Assembly: GCA_963678205.1 (NCBI GenBank)
Contig: OY782760.1
Coordinates: 2,790,001 to 2,854,000 of the forward strand
DNA: 64,000 nt
Direction of reading: 5' to 3'
Source: G963556115 sp963678205
GTDB lineage: Bacteria; Planctomycetota; SZUA-567
Under the pieces are notes generated by a model. It was not told the DNA's origin, searched no databases, and saw nothing but the letters and a program-made list of their open reading frames with translations. Both the position numbers and the translations under genes were made by a program. Of the stretch, positions 1-8,886 are shown piece after piece. The stretch's first letter is position 1; every line of letters starts with the position of its first letter.

Positions 1-2
1 GT

Positions 3-374
3 GTAAAAATGTTGCGTTTTAAAGATGCAAAATTGTCATTATTTGAAGATGGTCTTGGTCCTCATCTTGGTGCATTCAGTGGAGTAAAGATAAAGGAAAT
101 AGAGCTCCAGTTCGCCCCTAATGACTCTTTTGCAGTAATGACTGATGGCATAAACAGAATTTCTGAAAATTCCAATTTCTCAATTGATCAACTTATTAAT
201 AATTTATCAACAAGAATGACCGACAGCCCTGACGAGCAGATTGCTGATCAAATTGCAGACCTTCTAAGAGCGCGCCACACCAGTTATACACCCGAACTTG
301 ATATTACAGTCCTCAGTCTTCAACGTTTACGTAAACCAAAGTCTATCAGTCAAAGATTATTCAAGAATAAATAA
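3..374 (+). CDS. C-terminal part of a PP2C/SpoIIE-type serine phosphatase (5' end outside window)
   Basis: The reading frame is open to the left edge, so the gene starts outside the window. The visible 121 residues hold the end of a PPM/SpoIIE-like phosphatase fold: a DSFAVMTDGI segment, matching the family's metal-binding 'x-DG' strand, and a final LDITVLSL strand matching the usual 'DD-x-T-hhhh' end. Such proteins dephosphorylate Ser/Thr on regulators, often anti-anti-sigma factors. Its stop codon overlaps the plsY start (TAATG), so the two are probably co-transcribed. Family assignment is moderate because the catalytic N-terminal half is not visible. Confidence 0.6.
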   Translation, partial: VKMLRFKDAKLSLFEDGLGPHLGAFSGVKIKEIELQFAPNDSFAVMTDGINRISENSNFSIDQLINNLSTRMTDSPDEQIADQIADLLRARHTSYTPELDITVLSLQRLRKPKSISQRLFKNK

Positions 375-970
375 TGTACTACTGTTTGTCCCATAGCTCA
401 CTGTTAGTTATTATTCTTTCAGTATTAATATCCTACAGTGTTGGCTGTTTAAACAGTGCATTTTATCTGACAAAAATACTAGCAAAAAAAGATATCAGAG
501 AAGAATACAGTCACAATGCCGGAGCAACAAATACCGGCAGAATCCTTGGTAAATTTGGTTTTATCGCCGTACTCTTTATAGATATTTTCAGAGGATATGT
601 TGGCATAATTGCTGGTGAAATAATACTTAGTACAGACCAATTCTCCGGGCTACTGCTTTTTAGTATAGTATTAGGACATATCTATCCAATCCAGTTAAAA
701 TTCAAAGGCGGAAAAGGAATTTCTTGCCTGATTGGTGGATTACTCGCTATTTCCTGGCATTTAGTACTTCTTTTTATGCTTATATTTAGTGTAATTTTTA
801 TTATCACCAGAAAAAAAATATCCTCCGTAATAACAACCCTTATTCTATTTACTATTGGCCTATACTTTTTTAATACTTCAACAATGATTATTGTCCCAAG
901 TATCTTTACCACCGCTTTGATCATTTACACATATTACAGAATGAATAAAGAAGCACTGCAAAAGCATTAA
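374..970 (+). CDS. plsY: Glycerol-3-phosphate acyltransferase PlsY
   Basis: This integral membrane enzyme transfers the acyl group of acyl-phosphate to glycerol-3-phosphate, the first step of phospholipid synthesis. The 198-residue protein is almost entirely hydrophobic segments. It has the family's three conserved cytoplasmic motifs: SHNAGATNTGR near residues 55-65, the IDIFRG turn, and LGHIYPIQLKFKGGKG near 98-113. The length is normal for PlsY, with an N-terminus slightly longer than usual. The start overlaps the stop of the phosphatase gene before it. A hairpin lies just after the stop codon. Confidence 0.93.
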   Translation: MYYCLSHSSLLVIILSVLISYSVGCLNSAFYLTKILAKKDIREEYSHNAGATNTGRILGKFGFIAVLFIDIFRGYVGIIAGEIILSTDQFSGLLLFSIVLGHIYPIQLKFKGGKGISCLIGGLLAISWHLVLLFMLIFSVIFIITRKKISSVITTLILFTIGLYFFNTSTMIIVPSIFTTALIIYTYYRMNKEALQKH

Positions 971-996
971 AAAACCTCTTGAGATAAACTCAAGAG
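970..996 (-). terminator. Intrinsic terminator of rpmG, between plsY and rpmG
   Basis: An 8-bp perfect stem (976-983 with 989-996) has a 5-base loop. Read on the minus strand it is followed by a run of six T, so it mainly serves rpmG. It may also stop plsY transcripts because the two genes converge here. Confidence 0.75.
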
Positions 997-1026
997 ATTA
1001 TAAATTTTGTTAGCAAATAGTATTAC

Positions 1027-1191
1027 TTAAGCTTTCTTTGCCTTATGAAGCTGTACCTTACGAGTCTTAGGGCAGTACTTTTTAACTTCTAAACCCTTAT
1101 GCTCTTTCTTTAGACGTACAACATAATTTGCTTCACCACAATCCTTACAAATCAGCTGGTAAACTTCAACTTGATTTTTTTTCTTTGCCAT
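1027..1191 (-). CDS. rpmG: 50S ribosomal protein L33 (bL33)
   Basis: The 54-residue protein begins MAKKKNQVEVYQLICKDCG and is a bL33-type zinc-ribbon ribosomal protein of the large subunit. It has a CKDCG pair near residue 15 and a single later Cys in KKYCPKTRKVQLH. The classic zinc-binding form has four Cys, so the second knuckle is reduced to one here. The start has a purine-rich AAGGAG about 8 bases upstream. It is a single-gene unit, not next to secE/nusG, the usual partners of rpmG. It is too short to stand out by length alone, but the match is clear. Confidence 0.93.
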   Translation of the reverse strand: MAKKKNQVEVYQLICKDCGEANYVVRLKKEHKGLEVKKYCPKTRKVQLHKAKKA

Positions 1192-1480
1192 CTCTGTATC
1201 TCCTTATATATAAAAATAATTTAAATTTAATAACATTGAAGAATCATTATAACCAAAAAGAGCTGGCAGTAAAGATTCAAGAGTAATATTTTATTGGAGT
1301 GTCCTCAAAGTTCAAGAGTAATTATAAAATAAAGTAAATATTTAAAATAAAAAATTTCGCAATAATATTCTGAAGCTATTTATCAAACCATTATATTCTA
1401 CCACATTATCCTCAATATAGCACACTAAAAATTGCTTCTACAGTATTTTTAACAATTTTATAATAATATCCTAAAGACAC
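1192..1480. other. Non-coding gap between rpmG and the tRNA-Gln promoter
   Basis: AT-rich spacer holding the rpmG promoter region. The only visible structure is a 12-base direct repeat (TTCAAGAGTAAT near 1279 and 1312). No coding potential or RNA gene was seen. Confidence 0.5.
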
Positions 1481-1508
1481 TTGACTAATAATACTTAAGC
1501 CATATAAT
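1481..1508 (+). promoter_or_regulatory. Sigma-70-type promoter of tRNA-Gln
   Basis: TTGACT (1481-1486), a 16-base spacer, then TATAAT (1503-1508). This lies 45 bases before the mature tRNA-Gln 5' end and is close to the housekeeping consensus. Confidence 0.75.
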
Positions 1509-1552
1509 ATCGTCCGTGCTTAAGAAAAGAGTACATTAAAAAACATACATAC

Positions 1553-1627
1553 TACCCCATGGTGTAATCGGTAACACAGCAGTTTTTGGTACTGCTATTT
1601 AAGGTTCAAGTCCTTATGGGGTAACCA
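1553..1627 (+). tRNA. tRNA-Gln (anticodon TTG)
   Basis: A full cloverleaf can be drawn: acceptor TACCCCA/TGGGGTA, D-stem GTGT/ACAC, anticodon stem GCAGT/ACTGC with loop TTTTGGT (anticodon TTG), T-stem TAAGG/CCTTA around TTCAAGT, discriminator A and an encoded CCA. The U at position 1 is typical of glutamine tRNAs. Confidence 0.95.
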
Positions 1628-1635
1628 GATTGAAC

Positions 1636-1672
1636 AAGAGTCAGCATTTTCTTAGAAAGTGTTGACTCTTTT
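1636..1672 (+). terminator. Terminator after tRNA-Gln
   Basis: An 11-bp stem with one G-T pair (1636-1646 with 1660-1670) ends in a short T run, 9 bases after the tRNA CCA. Confidence 0.7.
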
Positions 1673-1905
1673 GCATTTAGGGCGGTTCGAGCTTCTTTTG
1701 CTCGCAAAAAGGTAATTCCGTTGGGAAACCTGAGGTGTTGGAAATCAATAATTAACATTCCACTATTATTCCCTAACAAAAACACACAAATCACTTAAAA
1801 AGTTATTATATAATATATGATGCAATTTATATTGAATAATTATATATATTCATGTATGATAAATATTATATTTCTGCCACAAATTACTATCAAGAAAGGT
1901 ATATT

Positions 1906-2157
1906 ATGGATAAAAAAGTATATGAAACTATTTTAACCCAAATTGATACCATGAGAAAGAACTTTGAAGCTTGTAATCCAATACCAACTACAGTCACAAC
2001 AATTCCAGGTGAATCAGAGGATGAAACCAAACAAAGAATTGCTGTAGAAGAAAAGCGAAATGAACTGAATAGTATAGAGACCAAACTCACAATTGTAAGA
2101 GAAAGTTGCGAACTAATAACAAGACTTTTAATCAATCAGCAAAATAAAATTAAATAG
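1906..2157 (+). CDS. Small hypothetical protein, charged and helical
   Basis: The 83-residue product starts MDKKVYETIL. It is hydrophilic, with a long Glu/Lys-rich stretch after residue 40 that should form helix or a short coiled coil. No signal peptide, membrane segment or recognised family was seen. An in-frame ATG 18 codons upstream exists, but the start at 1906 is preceded by AAGAAAGG at good spacing and is preferred. It stands alone between tRNA-Gln and a pseudogene. It could be a real single-gene unit, but coding is supported only by the ribosome-binding site and the residue composition. Confidence 0.5.
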   Translation: MDKKVYETILTQIDTMRKNFEACNPIPTTVTTIPGESEDETKQRIAVEEKRNELNSIETKLTIVRESCELITRLLINQQNKIK

Positions 2158-2320
2158 TCTTTATTAACGCCTATTTTTTTGGCTTATTTTTCTTATTTCA
2201 CATATGCCCTTAAATTTTTAACATAGTGCATGTAACCAGATAATAAAAATATCATAAATACAAAATTAGCAAATAACTAAAGAGGGTATACTACAAATAA
2301 ACTTAAATTTAATATTTTCA

Positions 2321-2728
2321 TTAATCAATAATAAAATCTTCTGACTTAAAGTTACTATAATACCGCCCCTGTTGAGCAATAAACCGTAGTACACAATAAT
2401 CTGGATCATTAGTTGCACATTATCATCACCATCATTCCAAATCATTTCTTTTGATACACTATCTTCAAGCACCACCATTACACCTTTGAGCATCCCTCCT
2501 CTAAAATCTCTTTTATCATAACAATAAATACAAGCTTTATTATTAATGCTATATTGCTGTACTCATAATGAAGATATATTAATAGTAAAGAATAGTTTTT
2601 AATACCCTCTCTTCGGCTAGGTGCAGCATTGCTTTCGTATTTGGAGAACCATCAACATCAACGGAGCCTATTATTGTACAATTAGCTTTAGCAATAATTC
2701 CACCAATAGTTCTATCAACATCTCTCAT
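2321..2728 (-). pseudogene. Decayed pyridoxamine 5'-phosphate oxidase-like (general stress protein 26-type) gene
   Basis: Pieces of one flavin-binding split-barrel protein can be read in order on the minus strand: CTIIGSVDVDGSPNTKAML, then SSL-stop-VQQYSINNKACIY, then RDFRGGMLKGVMVVLEDS and VSKEMIWNDGDD, then DPDYCVLRFIAQQGRYYSNF. They are separated by a frameshift after residue ~48, an in-frame TGA and a second frameshift after the NDGDD segment. The total span (about 136 codons) matches the intact family, so the gene was full length before decay. A good ribosome-binding site (AGTGGAG) still precedes the ATG. Intact members bind FMN or related flavins; no function is expected here. Confidence 0.85.
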
Positions 2729-2807
2729 GCCAACTCCACTTAAAACCGATTAATCAATTAATTGCTTTTATTGATTATAAAAGCACAATTTCTGACAATA
2801 ACTGTTT

Positions 2808-3281
2808 TCACATATACATCGTAGGCAAAAATGCTTCAAGCAACCCGCCACCACAACGGAGGCTATCAATTTCAAATATTGCAACACTTGCTTTACGTAC
2901 ATGAACAGTAAGAGCATTGGTACCTAACAAATGCGCAATCAAATCCCCAAGATCAGGTTGGTGTCCAACCATTATAACTGTATCCTCAAAGGCCAGTTCT
3001 GTTATAACCTCCAGAGCATCATTAACCGACATACCACACCCTAATCTTTTATCCTCAACAAAAGTATAATAATGAGCTGAGTTTTCTGCAACTAATTCTG
3101 CTGTCTGGGCAGCCCTAAGATATGGACTAAATACAAGTATTGATTTATCAAGATCATTTATAGATGATAGAAACGCTCCTACTTTTTTTGACTGCTTTCT
3201 ACCTTTTGGAGTAAGATTTCTTTGAAAATCACTTCCAGCATAGTCTTCTGCATCGGCATGCCTAATCAATATAAGTCTCAC
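2808..3281 (-). CDS. sixA: Phosphohistidine phosphatase SixA
   Basis: A 157-residue histidine phosphatase of the SixA branch. It starts with LILIRHADAED, the phosphate-accepting RHG-type motif with Ala at the third position as in SixA. A later GHQPDLGDL holds the second catalytic His. SixA-type enzymes remove phosphate from phosphohistidine in phosphorelay or PTS proteins. The length fits the family. It is a single minus-strand gene, divergent from the patatin-like gene. The substrate here is inferred only from the family. Confidence 0.85.
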   Translation of the reverse strand: MRLILIRHADAEDYAGSDFQRNLTPKGRKQSKKVGAFLSSINDLDKSILVFSPYLRAAQTAELVAENSAHYYTFVEDKRLGCGMSVNDALEVITELAFEDTVIMVGHQPDLGDLIAHLLGTNALTVHVRKASVAIFEIDSLRCGGGLLEAFLPTMYM

Positions 3282-3429
3282 ATTAACCTCCTATCCTCAA
3301 AAAACTTACTACTTATTGCCTTATACTTTATAATCTGTAAAATATAACAAAAAAGTTATAAAATATAAAGCATTATATTTTATATTATAAATTTATGAAG
3401 TTAGAAAAGTATTGGGATATATTATAAAT

Positions 3430-4287
3430 ATGTTAAAATTAGGTCTAGCACTCGGCGGTGGCGGAAGCAGAGCGATGTGTCATATCGGAGTAATTAGAGC
3501 TCTTGAAAAAGCTGGGATAAGGCCTGAAGTTATTGCTGGAAATAGTATGGGTGGGATTATAGGTGCAACTTATGCCTACACACAAGATATTGACAAAACA
3601 GAAGAACTAGTAAGTTCTCAATTTAGTGGAGGTGGACTTTTTAGACCCCGCAAAGGTGACGGTCTAGAGCTTAAAAACGGAGTATTCCACTATTTAAAAC
3701 GAAATTTCAGAGCACTTACAATTGCTCTTGTTTTATCATTCAGACGAGGATTTCTTTGGAAAAACCCATGCATTAAAGCTGTAAAGAACCTGCTACCAGA
3801 GTCATTAACGTTTGAAAACCTAAAAATTCCATTATCAATTGTAGCGTTGAATTCAACAGATGGCACTTTAGAAACTTTTACAAAAGGAAGCCTCAGAGAG
3901 CCAGTTATAGCAGGGACAAATGTTGGAGTAGTATTCCCTCCATACAAATGGAACGAAAAAGAATATTTTGATGCTGCCCCACTTTGCAGTATTCCGGTGG
4001 AACAAGCAAAAAAACTGGGTGCTGATATCATATTAGCTGTAGACATACGTTCAGAAGTATCTGGCAAATATAAAATTTATAATGGATTTGATACTATTTT
4101 TCGTATTGAAATGGTTGAAAGTAAGTTTATAAATGACAAACAGGCACAAGAAGCGGATTTTTTAATAAAGCCACAGACTGGTGAACTCTTTTGGGGAGAT
4201 TTTTCAACAATAAAAGATGTTATAAAGTCAGGTGAAGATTCAACAAATGAAATTATTGAGAAACTAAAGGAAGCATTAAATGCATAA
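3430..4287 (+). CDS. Patatin-like phospholipase, RssA/NTE type
   Basis: The 285-residue protein has the patatin oxyanion motif GLALGGGGSRAM at its N-terminus, the nucleophile elbow GNSMGG (Ser ~42) and the catalytic-dyad Asp in the YFDAAPL segment near residue 178, where the family more often has D-G-G/A. It should hydrolyse acyl esters of lipids. The ATG at 3430 is chosen over an upstream in-frame TTG because the patatin motif starts right after it. Its last 8 bases overlap purU, so the two genes are translationally coupled. Confidence 0.88.
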   Translation: MLKLGLALGGGGSRAMCHIGVIRALEKAGIRPEVIAGNSMGGIIGATYAYTQDIDKTEELVSSQFSGGGLFRPRKGDGLELKNGVFHYLKRNFRALTIALVLSFRRGFLWKNPCIKAVKNLLPESLTFENLKIPLSIVALNSTDGTLETFTKGSLREPVIAGTNVGVVFPPYKWNEKEYFDAAPLCSIPVEQAKKLGADIILAVDIRSEVSGKYKIYNGFDTIFRIEMVESKFINDKQAQEADFLIKPQTGELFWGDFSTIKDVIKSGEDSTNEIIEKLKEALNA

Positions 4288-5140
4288 CAAAGTTGCGACA
4301 TTGATGGTAAGTTCTGAGGATAAAACAGGTATTGTTGCCTCTCTATCAGATATGGTATTTAGATATGGCGGGAATATTATTGACGCAGACCAACATTCTG
4401 ACGAAGATACAGGTATGTTTTTCATGCGTATTTCATGGGCTCTTGAGGGGTTTACGCTTGATAGAGGCGGAATTGAAGACTCACTCAAAGTCCTGGCCAA
4501 AGGCTACAAAAAGATGGCATGGAAGCTCTGGTACAATGAGAGTAAACAGAAAATTGCAATAATGTGCAGCAAGACCTCACACTGCCTATATGACCTACTA
4601 CTTAGAGAAGCTATGGGAGAGCTCAACGGTGAGATCTCACTGATACTGAGCAATCATCCTGATCTAGAAAGTGCTGCAAAGCATTTTGCAAAGCCTTTTT
4701 ATTATATTCCAATAAAGAAGGAACAAAAATCAGAGGCTGAAGCAGCACAGCTCAAATTACTGCAAGAACACGAAATAGACTGTATAGTTCTCGCACGCTA
4801 TATGCAGATCATTTCGCCAGAATTTATCAGAGGTAGAGAAGGAAGAATTATCAACATCCACCACTCTTTCCTACCAGCATTTATTGGAGCTAAACCCTAC
4901 CATCAAGCAAAAGAACGCGGGGTAAAGATCATAGGGGCAACAGCGCACTACGTTACAGAGGATCTCGATCAGGGACCAATTATTGAGCAGGATGTTACTA
5001 GAATTACCCACCGGGACTCAATACAAGATATGATAAGAAAAGGCAGAGACCTAGAGAGACAGGTTCTCAGTCAAGCGATAAGACTTCATTTACAGCACAG
5101 GATACTGACATACGGTAACAGGACAATAATCTTTAACTAG
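4280..5140 (+). CDS. purU: Formyltetrahydrofolate deformylase PurU
   Basis: PurU hydrolyses 10-formyl-THF to THF and formate, balancing one-carbon pools. The 286-residue protein has an N-terminal ACT domain (residues 1-85, starting ATLMVSSEDKTGIVASLSD). A formyltransferase fold follows, with the catalytic NIHHSFLPAF loop (Asn and His), GATAHYVTEDLDQGPII with the catalytic Asp, and a terminal helix. The length matches E. coli PurU. The start overlaps the patatin-like gene by 8 bases. No cofactor-binding or catalytic residue is obviously missing. Confidence 0.95.
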   Translation: MHNKVATLMVSSEDKTGIVASLSDMVFRYGGNIIDADQHSDEDTGMFFMRISWALEGFTLDRGGIEDSLKVLAKGYKKMAWKLWYNESKQKIAIMCSKTSHCLYDLLLREAMGELNGEISLILSNHPDLESAAKHFAKPFYYIPIKKEQKSEAEAAQLKLLQEHEIDCIVLARYMQIISPEFIRGREGRIINIHHSFLPAFIGAKPYHQAKERGVKIIGATAHYVTEDLDQGPIIEQDVTRITHRDSIQDMIRKGRDLERQVLSQAIRLHLQHRILTYGNRTIIFN

Positions 5141-5146
5141 TCACAC

Positions 5147-5174
5147 TTGAAAAGTCTGCATATTTCACTATAAT
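5147..5174 (+). promoter_or_regulatory. Probable fumC promoter
   Basis: TTGAAA (5147-5152), a 16-base spacer and TATAAT (5169-5174) lie 46 bases before the fumC start codon. Confidence 0.6.
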
Positions 5175-5219
5175 TTAGCGAGAAAAATATCATAAAATTT
5201 ATCATAAAGGACAGCTATA

Positions 5220-6614
5220 ATGCGAACAAGAACTGAACGTGACAGCATGGGAGAAGTTGAAGTACCTGATGATGCTCTTTATGGCGCACAGACAAGGAGA
5301 GCCGTTCTCAACTTCCCTGTAAGTGGCTGGTCGCTACCTACAGGTATGATCAAAGCAATGGGACTTATCAAGAGAGCTGCAGCCCAAACAAACCATGAAC
5401 TAGGCAAACTTGATGCTGAACGGACAGCTTGGATTGAAAATGCAGCAGAGGAAGTTATTGGAGGCAAGCTAAATAAACATTTCCCTGTAGATGTATTCCA
5501 GACTGGTAGTGCTACATCTTCAAATATGAACGCCAATGAAGTTATTGCAAATAGAGCAATTGAACTTGCTGGTGGAAAAATTGGCAGCAAAGACCCTGTA
5601 CACCCTAATGACCATGTCAACATGGGACAAAGTTCAAATGATGTAATGCCAACATCCCTCCACGTTGCAGCTGCGCAAAGCTTAAAAGACGAGCTTATTC
5701 CGGCTCTACAACTACTCCAATCAACTCTGGCGGAAAAAGAAAAGATCTTTGCAAAATTTGTTAAAATAGGCAGAACTCACTTACAAGACGCAACACCTAT
5801 AACTATGGGACAAGTCTTCAGTGGTTTCACAGCACAGATAAAGAACTCAATCAAAAGAGTACATAATTCACTTGGTTCACTTTCTGAGCTGCCTCTTGGC
5901 GGTACAGCAGTTGGAACAGGTCTCAATACTCACCCTGAATTTGCTCCAAAAGTAATTAAAAAACTTGCTGAAGAAACAGGAATTGCGTTCTTTGAAGCAG
6001 ACAATCATTTTGAAGCACAAGCTGCAAGAGACGCTATTATAGAAGGTATGGGAACATTAAAAACACTTGCAATTAGTCTCAACAAAATTGCTAATGATAT
6101 CCGCTTTTTAGCTTCAGGTCCTCGTTGTGGCTATGGAGAGCTCCAACTCCCTGAAATTCAGCCTGGAAGCTCAATAATGCCGGGTAAGGTAAATCCTGTA
6201 GTCTGCGAATCAGTAATGCAGGTGGCAGCATTTGTTGTCGGTGCTGAAGCCTCTGCCTCATTCTCAGCAGGTACACTCAGTAATTTCGAGCTTGCAGTAA
6301 ACATCCCGCTCCTTAGCTATAACTTCCTTGAATCATCAAGACTGCTTGCAAATGCCTGCAGAATGTTTGTCAGCCACGCTCTAGACGGGTTAGCATGTCA
6401 TGTAGAAACTTGTGAAAGTTACATTGAAAATTCACTGGCAATGTGTACAAGTTTGGCACCTATTGTTGGGTATGACAATGCCGCAGATATCGCAAAAAGA
6501 GCCTACGCAACAGGCAAGACAGTAAGAGACGTTGCACTAGAATCTGGCGAAATAGATAAAGAGACCCTTGACAATGCACTTGAGCCTATGTCTATGACTA
6601 AACCATCAAAATAG
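5220..6614 (+). CDS. fumC: Class II fumarate hydratase
   Basis: A 464-residue, oxygen-stable, iron-independent fumarase interconverting fumarate and malate. The superfamily signature GSSIMPGKVNPV lies near residue 318. TGSATSSNMNANEV (~95-108) and the region-2 segment GRTHLQDATPITMGQ (~186) complete the three conserved regions of class II fumarases. GSATSSNMN rather than the aspartase version supports fumarase. Length and start (ATG after AAGGACAG) are normal. It is followed closely by argS on the same strand. Confidence 0.95.
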   Translation: MRTRTERDSMGEVEVPDDALYGAQTRRAVLNFPVSGWSLPTGMIKAMGLIKRAAAQTNHELGKLDAERTAWIENAAEEVIGGKLNKHFPVDVFQTGSATSSNMNANEVIANRAIELAGGKIGSKDPVHPNDHVNMGQSSNDVMPTSLHVAAAQSLKDELIPALQLLQSTLAEKEKIFAKFVKIGRTHLQDATPITMGQVFSGFTAQIKNSIKRVHNSLGSLSELPLGGTAVGTGLNTHPEFAPKVIKKLAEETGIAFFEADNHFEAQAARDAIIEGMGTLKTLAISLNKIANDIRFLASGPRCGYGELQLPEIQPGSSIMPGKVNPVVCESVMQVAAFVVGAEASASFSAGTLSNFELAVNIPLLSYNFLESSRLLANACRMFVSHALDGLACHVETCESYIENSLAMCTSLAPIVGYDNAADIAKRAYATGKTVRDVALESGEIDKETLDNALEPMSMTKPSK

Positions 6615-6663
6615 TTGATATTTATTAATCTGGTACAAATTAAATATATAAGGTACATAACTA

Positions 6664-8397
6664 ATGAAACATTTTTATAACGCAGCAGCAAAAATTTTAG
6701 CCCCAGCCATTGATATGGAAGTGTCTGAGGTCGAAGGACTACTACTATTACCACCAAAGCCTGAACTCGGAGATATTGGCTTTCCATGCTTCTCTCTTGC
6801 GAAAAAGCTCCGCAACGCACCTCCAAAAATCGCAGCAGAAATTGTAAAAAAACTTGAAATAGTAGAGCCATTTGCTGAAATCAATCCAGTTGGTCCATAT
6901 ATTAATTTTGTACTTTCACAAAAAGCCCTTACTGAAGCTGCTGTTACCAGTGCTCTTTCTAAAGACTGGGGGAACTCTAAAGAAGGAAAAGGTAAGACAG
7001 TAGTTATAGATTACTCCAGTCCGAATATCGCCAAACCTCTTGGGGTACACCATATCCGCTCAACTATGCTTGGGGCAGCGCTTAGCAGGCTCTACGCAAC
7101 AACTGGCTGGAATGTAGTTACAGTAAACCACCTTGGCGACTGGGGAACAAACTTTGGACAATTAATGGTAGCTTATACTGCAGCAAAGAATGCTGGGGAG
7201 AATCCTCAGACTGATATTGATTCTCAGCTCAAGCTATACGTTAAATACCATGATCTTAAAGAGTCAGACCCTACTCTTGAAGATGAAGCAAGGAACTGGT
7301 TCAAAAAACTTGAAGACAATGACAAAGAGTCAGTTCAACTCTGGACTATCTTTAGAGATGAAAGCATCAAGGGTCTTGAAAAGTTATATGCGCGCCTAAA
7401 TGTGAATTTTGATCATTATACAGGTGAAAGTTTTTATAATAACAAAATGGCGGCAACAGCAAATCGAATAAAGGAAAAAGGAATTCTTGAGCAGAGCCAA
7501 GGAGCACTTGTTGTAAACCTAGAGGAATCAGCAGGAATCAAAGAACCTTGTCTGATTCAAAAGAGTGACGGAGCTACAACCTATGCAACGCGTGATCTCT
7601 CAGCAGCGGAATACAGACATTCTGAATATAACTTTGAAAAAAGTCTTTATGTTGTTGCTAACCAGCAGGAACTTCACTTCAGACAAATATTCAGCGTTCT
7701 TAAAAGAATGGGATACGACTGGGCTAACGGCTGCGAGCACGTAAAGTTCGGAATGCTCTCATTTGGTGCGGGAGTATTTGGTGAAGAGCGCACAACCGGT
7801 TCAACCAGAAAAGGTAATGTTATCTTCCTTGAAGACGTTCTCAACCGATCTGTTGAAAAAGCCAGAGAAATTATTTCAGAAAATGCTAGAGATGAAGAAG
7901 TAAAAGCTGAAATTGATAACCTCTCAGAAGCTGTAGGTGTAGGTGCAATTATCTTTACAGAATTTATGCAACGAAGATCTAAGGATGTTGTCTTTACCTG
8001 GGATAAGGCTCTTAACATGCAGGGTGAATCTGGACCATACCTTCAATATACCCATGCCCGTTTGAGTTCTGTTATCAAAAAAGCAGACATTGACACAAGT
8101 GGAGCAGACCTAACCAAACTTACCAGTAGACTGGAAAGAAACCTTATGCTAAAACTTGGTGACTTCCCTACAATAATTAAGACCAGCACCAAAGAAAACG
8201 AACCAAGCATGGTCGCAGAGTATTTACTCGATCTCTGCTCTGAGTTCAACAGGATGTATGCAGACAAGCAGAACCACCAGATTATTACAAAGGACAAGAA
8301 ATTAAGCGCAGCAAGAGTACAGCTTGTTGAAGCGACAAGAAACACACTTGCCAAAGGTCTAACTCTACTAGGTCTTAGTGCACCATCACGAATGTAA
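6664..8397 (+). CDS. argS: Arginyl-tRNA synthetase
   Basis: The 577-residue class I synthetase has the N-terminal tRNA-recognition domain (about 1-110). The catalytic core starts with SSPNIAKPLGVHHIRS, carrying the HIGH-type motif as HHIRS. A C-terminal anticodon-binding domain contains MQGESGPYLQYTHARL near residue 448 and a final GLTLLGLSAPSRM, the usual ArgRS end. The length agrees with bacterial ArgRS. It sits 50 bases after fumC and 36 bases before a small membrane-protein gene. Confidence 0.97.
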   Translation: MKHFYNAAAKILAPAIDMEVSEVEGLLLLPPKPELGDIGFPCFSLAKKLRNAPPKIAAEIVKKLEIVEPFAEINPVGPYINFVLSQKALTEAAVTSALSKDWGNSKEGKGKTVVIDYSSPNIAKPLGVHHIRSTMLGAALSRLYATTGWNVVTVNHLGDWGTNFGQLMVAYTAAKNAGENPQTDIDSQLKLYVKYHDLKESDPTLEDEARNWFKKLEDNDKESVQLWTIFRDESIKGLEKLYARLNVNFDHYTGESFYNNKMAATANRIKEKGILEQSQGALVVNLEESAGIKEPCLIQKSDGATTYATRDLSAAEYRHSEYNFEKSLYVVANQQELHFRQIFSVLKRMGYDWANGCEHVKFGMLSFGAGVFGEERTTGSTRKGNVIFLEDVLNRSVEKAREIISENARDEEVKAEIDNLSEAVGVGAIIFTEFMQRRSKDVVFTWDKALNMQGESGPYLQYTHARLSSVIKKADIDTSGADLTKLTSRLERNLMLKLGDFPTIIKTSTKENEPSMVAEYLLDLCSEFNRMYADKQNHQIITKDKKLSAARVQLVEATRNTLAKGLTLLGLSAPSRM

Positions 8398-8433
8398 AGA
8401 AATTATAAACAAGCATAAACAGGATTAATTATA

Positions 8434-8874
8434 ATGAACAAAACAGACAACACTAAAAATAATACTAAAATAAAAGAGAAGAGAAAAGGCTTCCCCCCTG
8501 CACTCGTGATTTCAACAATTGCCATAGTTGTCTTTGTACTCTGGTTCTGCCCTAAAGCTCTCATGAATGCCCGCATAGAACAGACAGAAGAGCGGGCAGC
8601 TAAGATTCTATTAGATCAGAATTTTATTACTACCCAAGAGGCTAAAGAGGTAGATGGCAAAATTGAACTCATTCCTGTAAAAAAATACACCGACTACACA
8701 TTTTTTAAAACAGCAACTTTACCTTCAATAATATATGCTATTCCAAAATATTATGATAAAACAGCCAAAGCCACGTTCTGCCTAAATAATGGCATAGTAT
8801 ACAAGAAAGATATTAAAGATATATCTTCACGCTCAAAAATTCCGCCGGTAGACAGCACCTGGCAAAGCTTATAA
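8434..8874 (+). CDS. Hypothetical single-pass membrane protein
   Basis: The 146-residue protein has a lysine-rich cytoplasmic tail (residues 1-23), one strong transmembrane segment (about 24-44, LVISTIAIVVFVLWF) and a soluble domain of about 100 residues that should lie outside the membrane. I recognise no family. It lies 36 bases after argS and 12 bases before the siroheme-synthase-like gene, so it is probably part of the same operon. The positive tail before the anchor supports an N-in, C-out topology. Function is unknown. Confidence 0.75.
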   Translation: MNKTDNTKNNTKIKEKRKGFPPALVISTIAIVVFVLWFCPKALMNARIEQTEERAAKILLDQNFITTQEAKEVDGKIELIPVKKYTDYTFFKTATLPSIIYAIPKYYDKTAKATFCLNNGIVYKKDIKDISSRSKIPPVDSTWQSL

Positions 8875-8886
8875 GGTAAAAACCAA

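Noticed and set aside
1279..1323. 12-base direct repeat upstream of rpmG as a CRISPR-like or iteron element
   Set aside because: Only two copies exist, with no regular spacing or spacer pattern.
1606..1794. 62-residue minus-strand frame over tRNA-Gln
   Set aside because: It reads antisense through the 3' end of tRNA-Gln and its terminator and has no ribosome-binding site.
4276..4500. Minus-strand frame over the patatin/purU junction
   Set aside because: It is a shadow of purU, whose motifs are clear on the plus strand.
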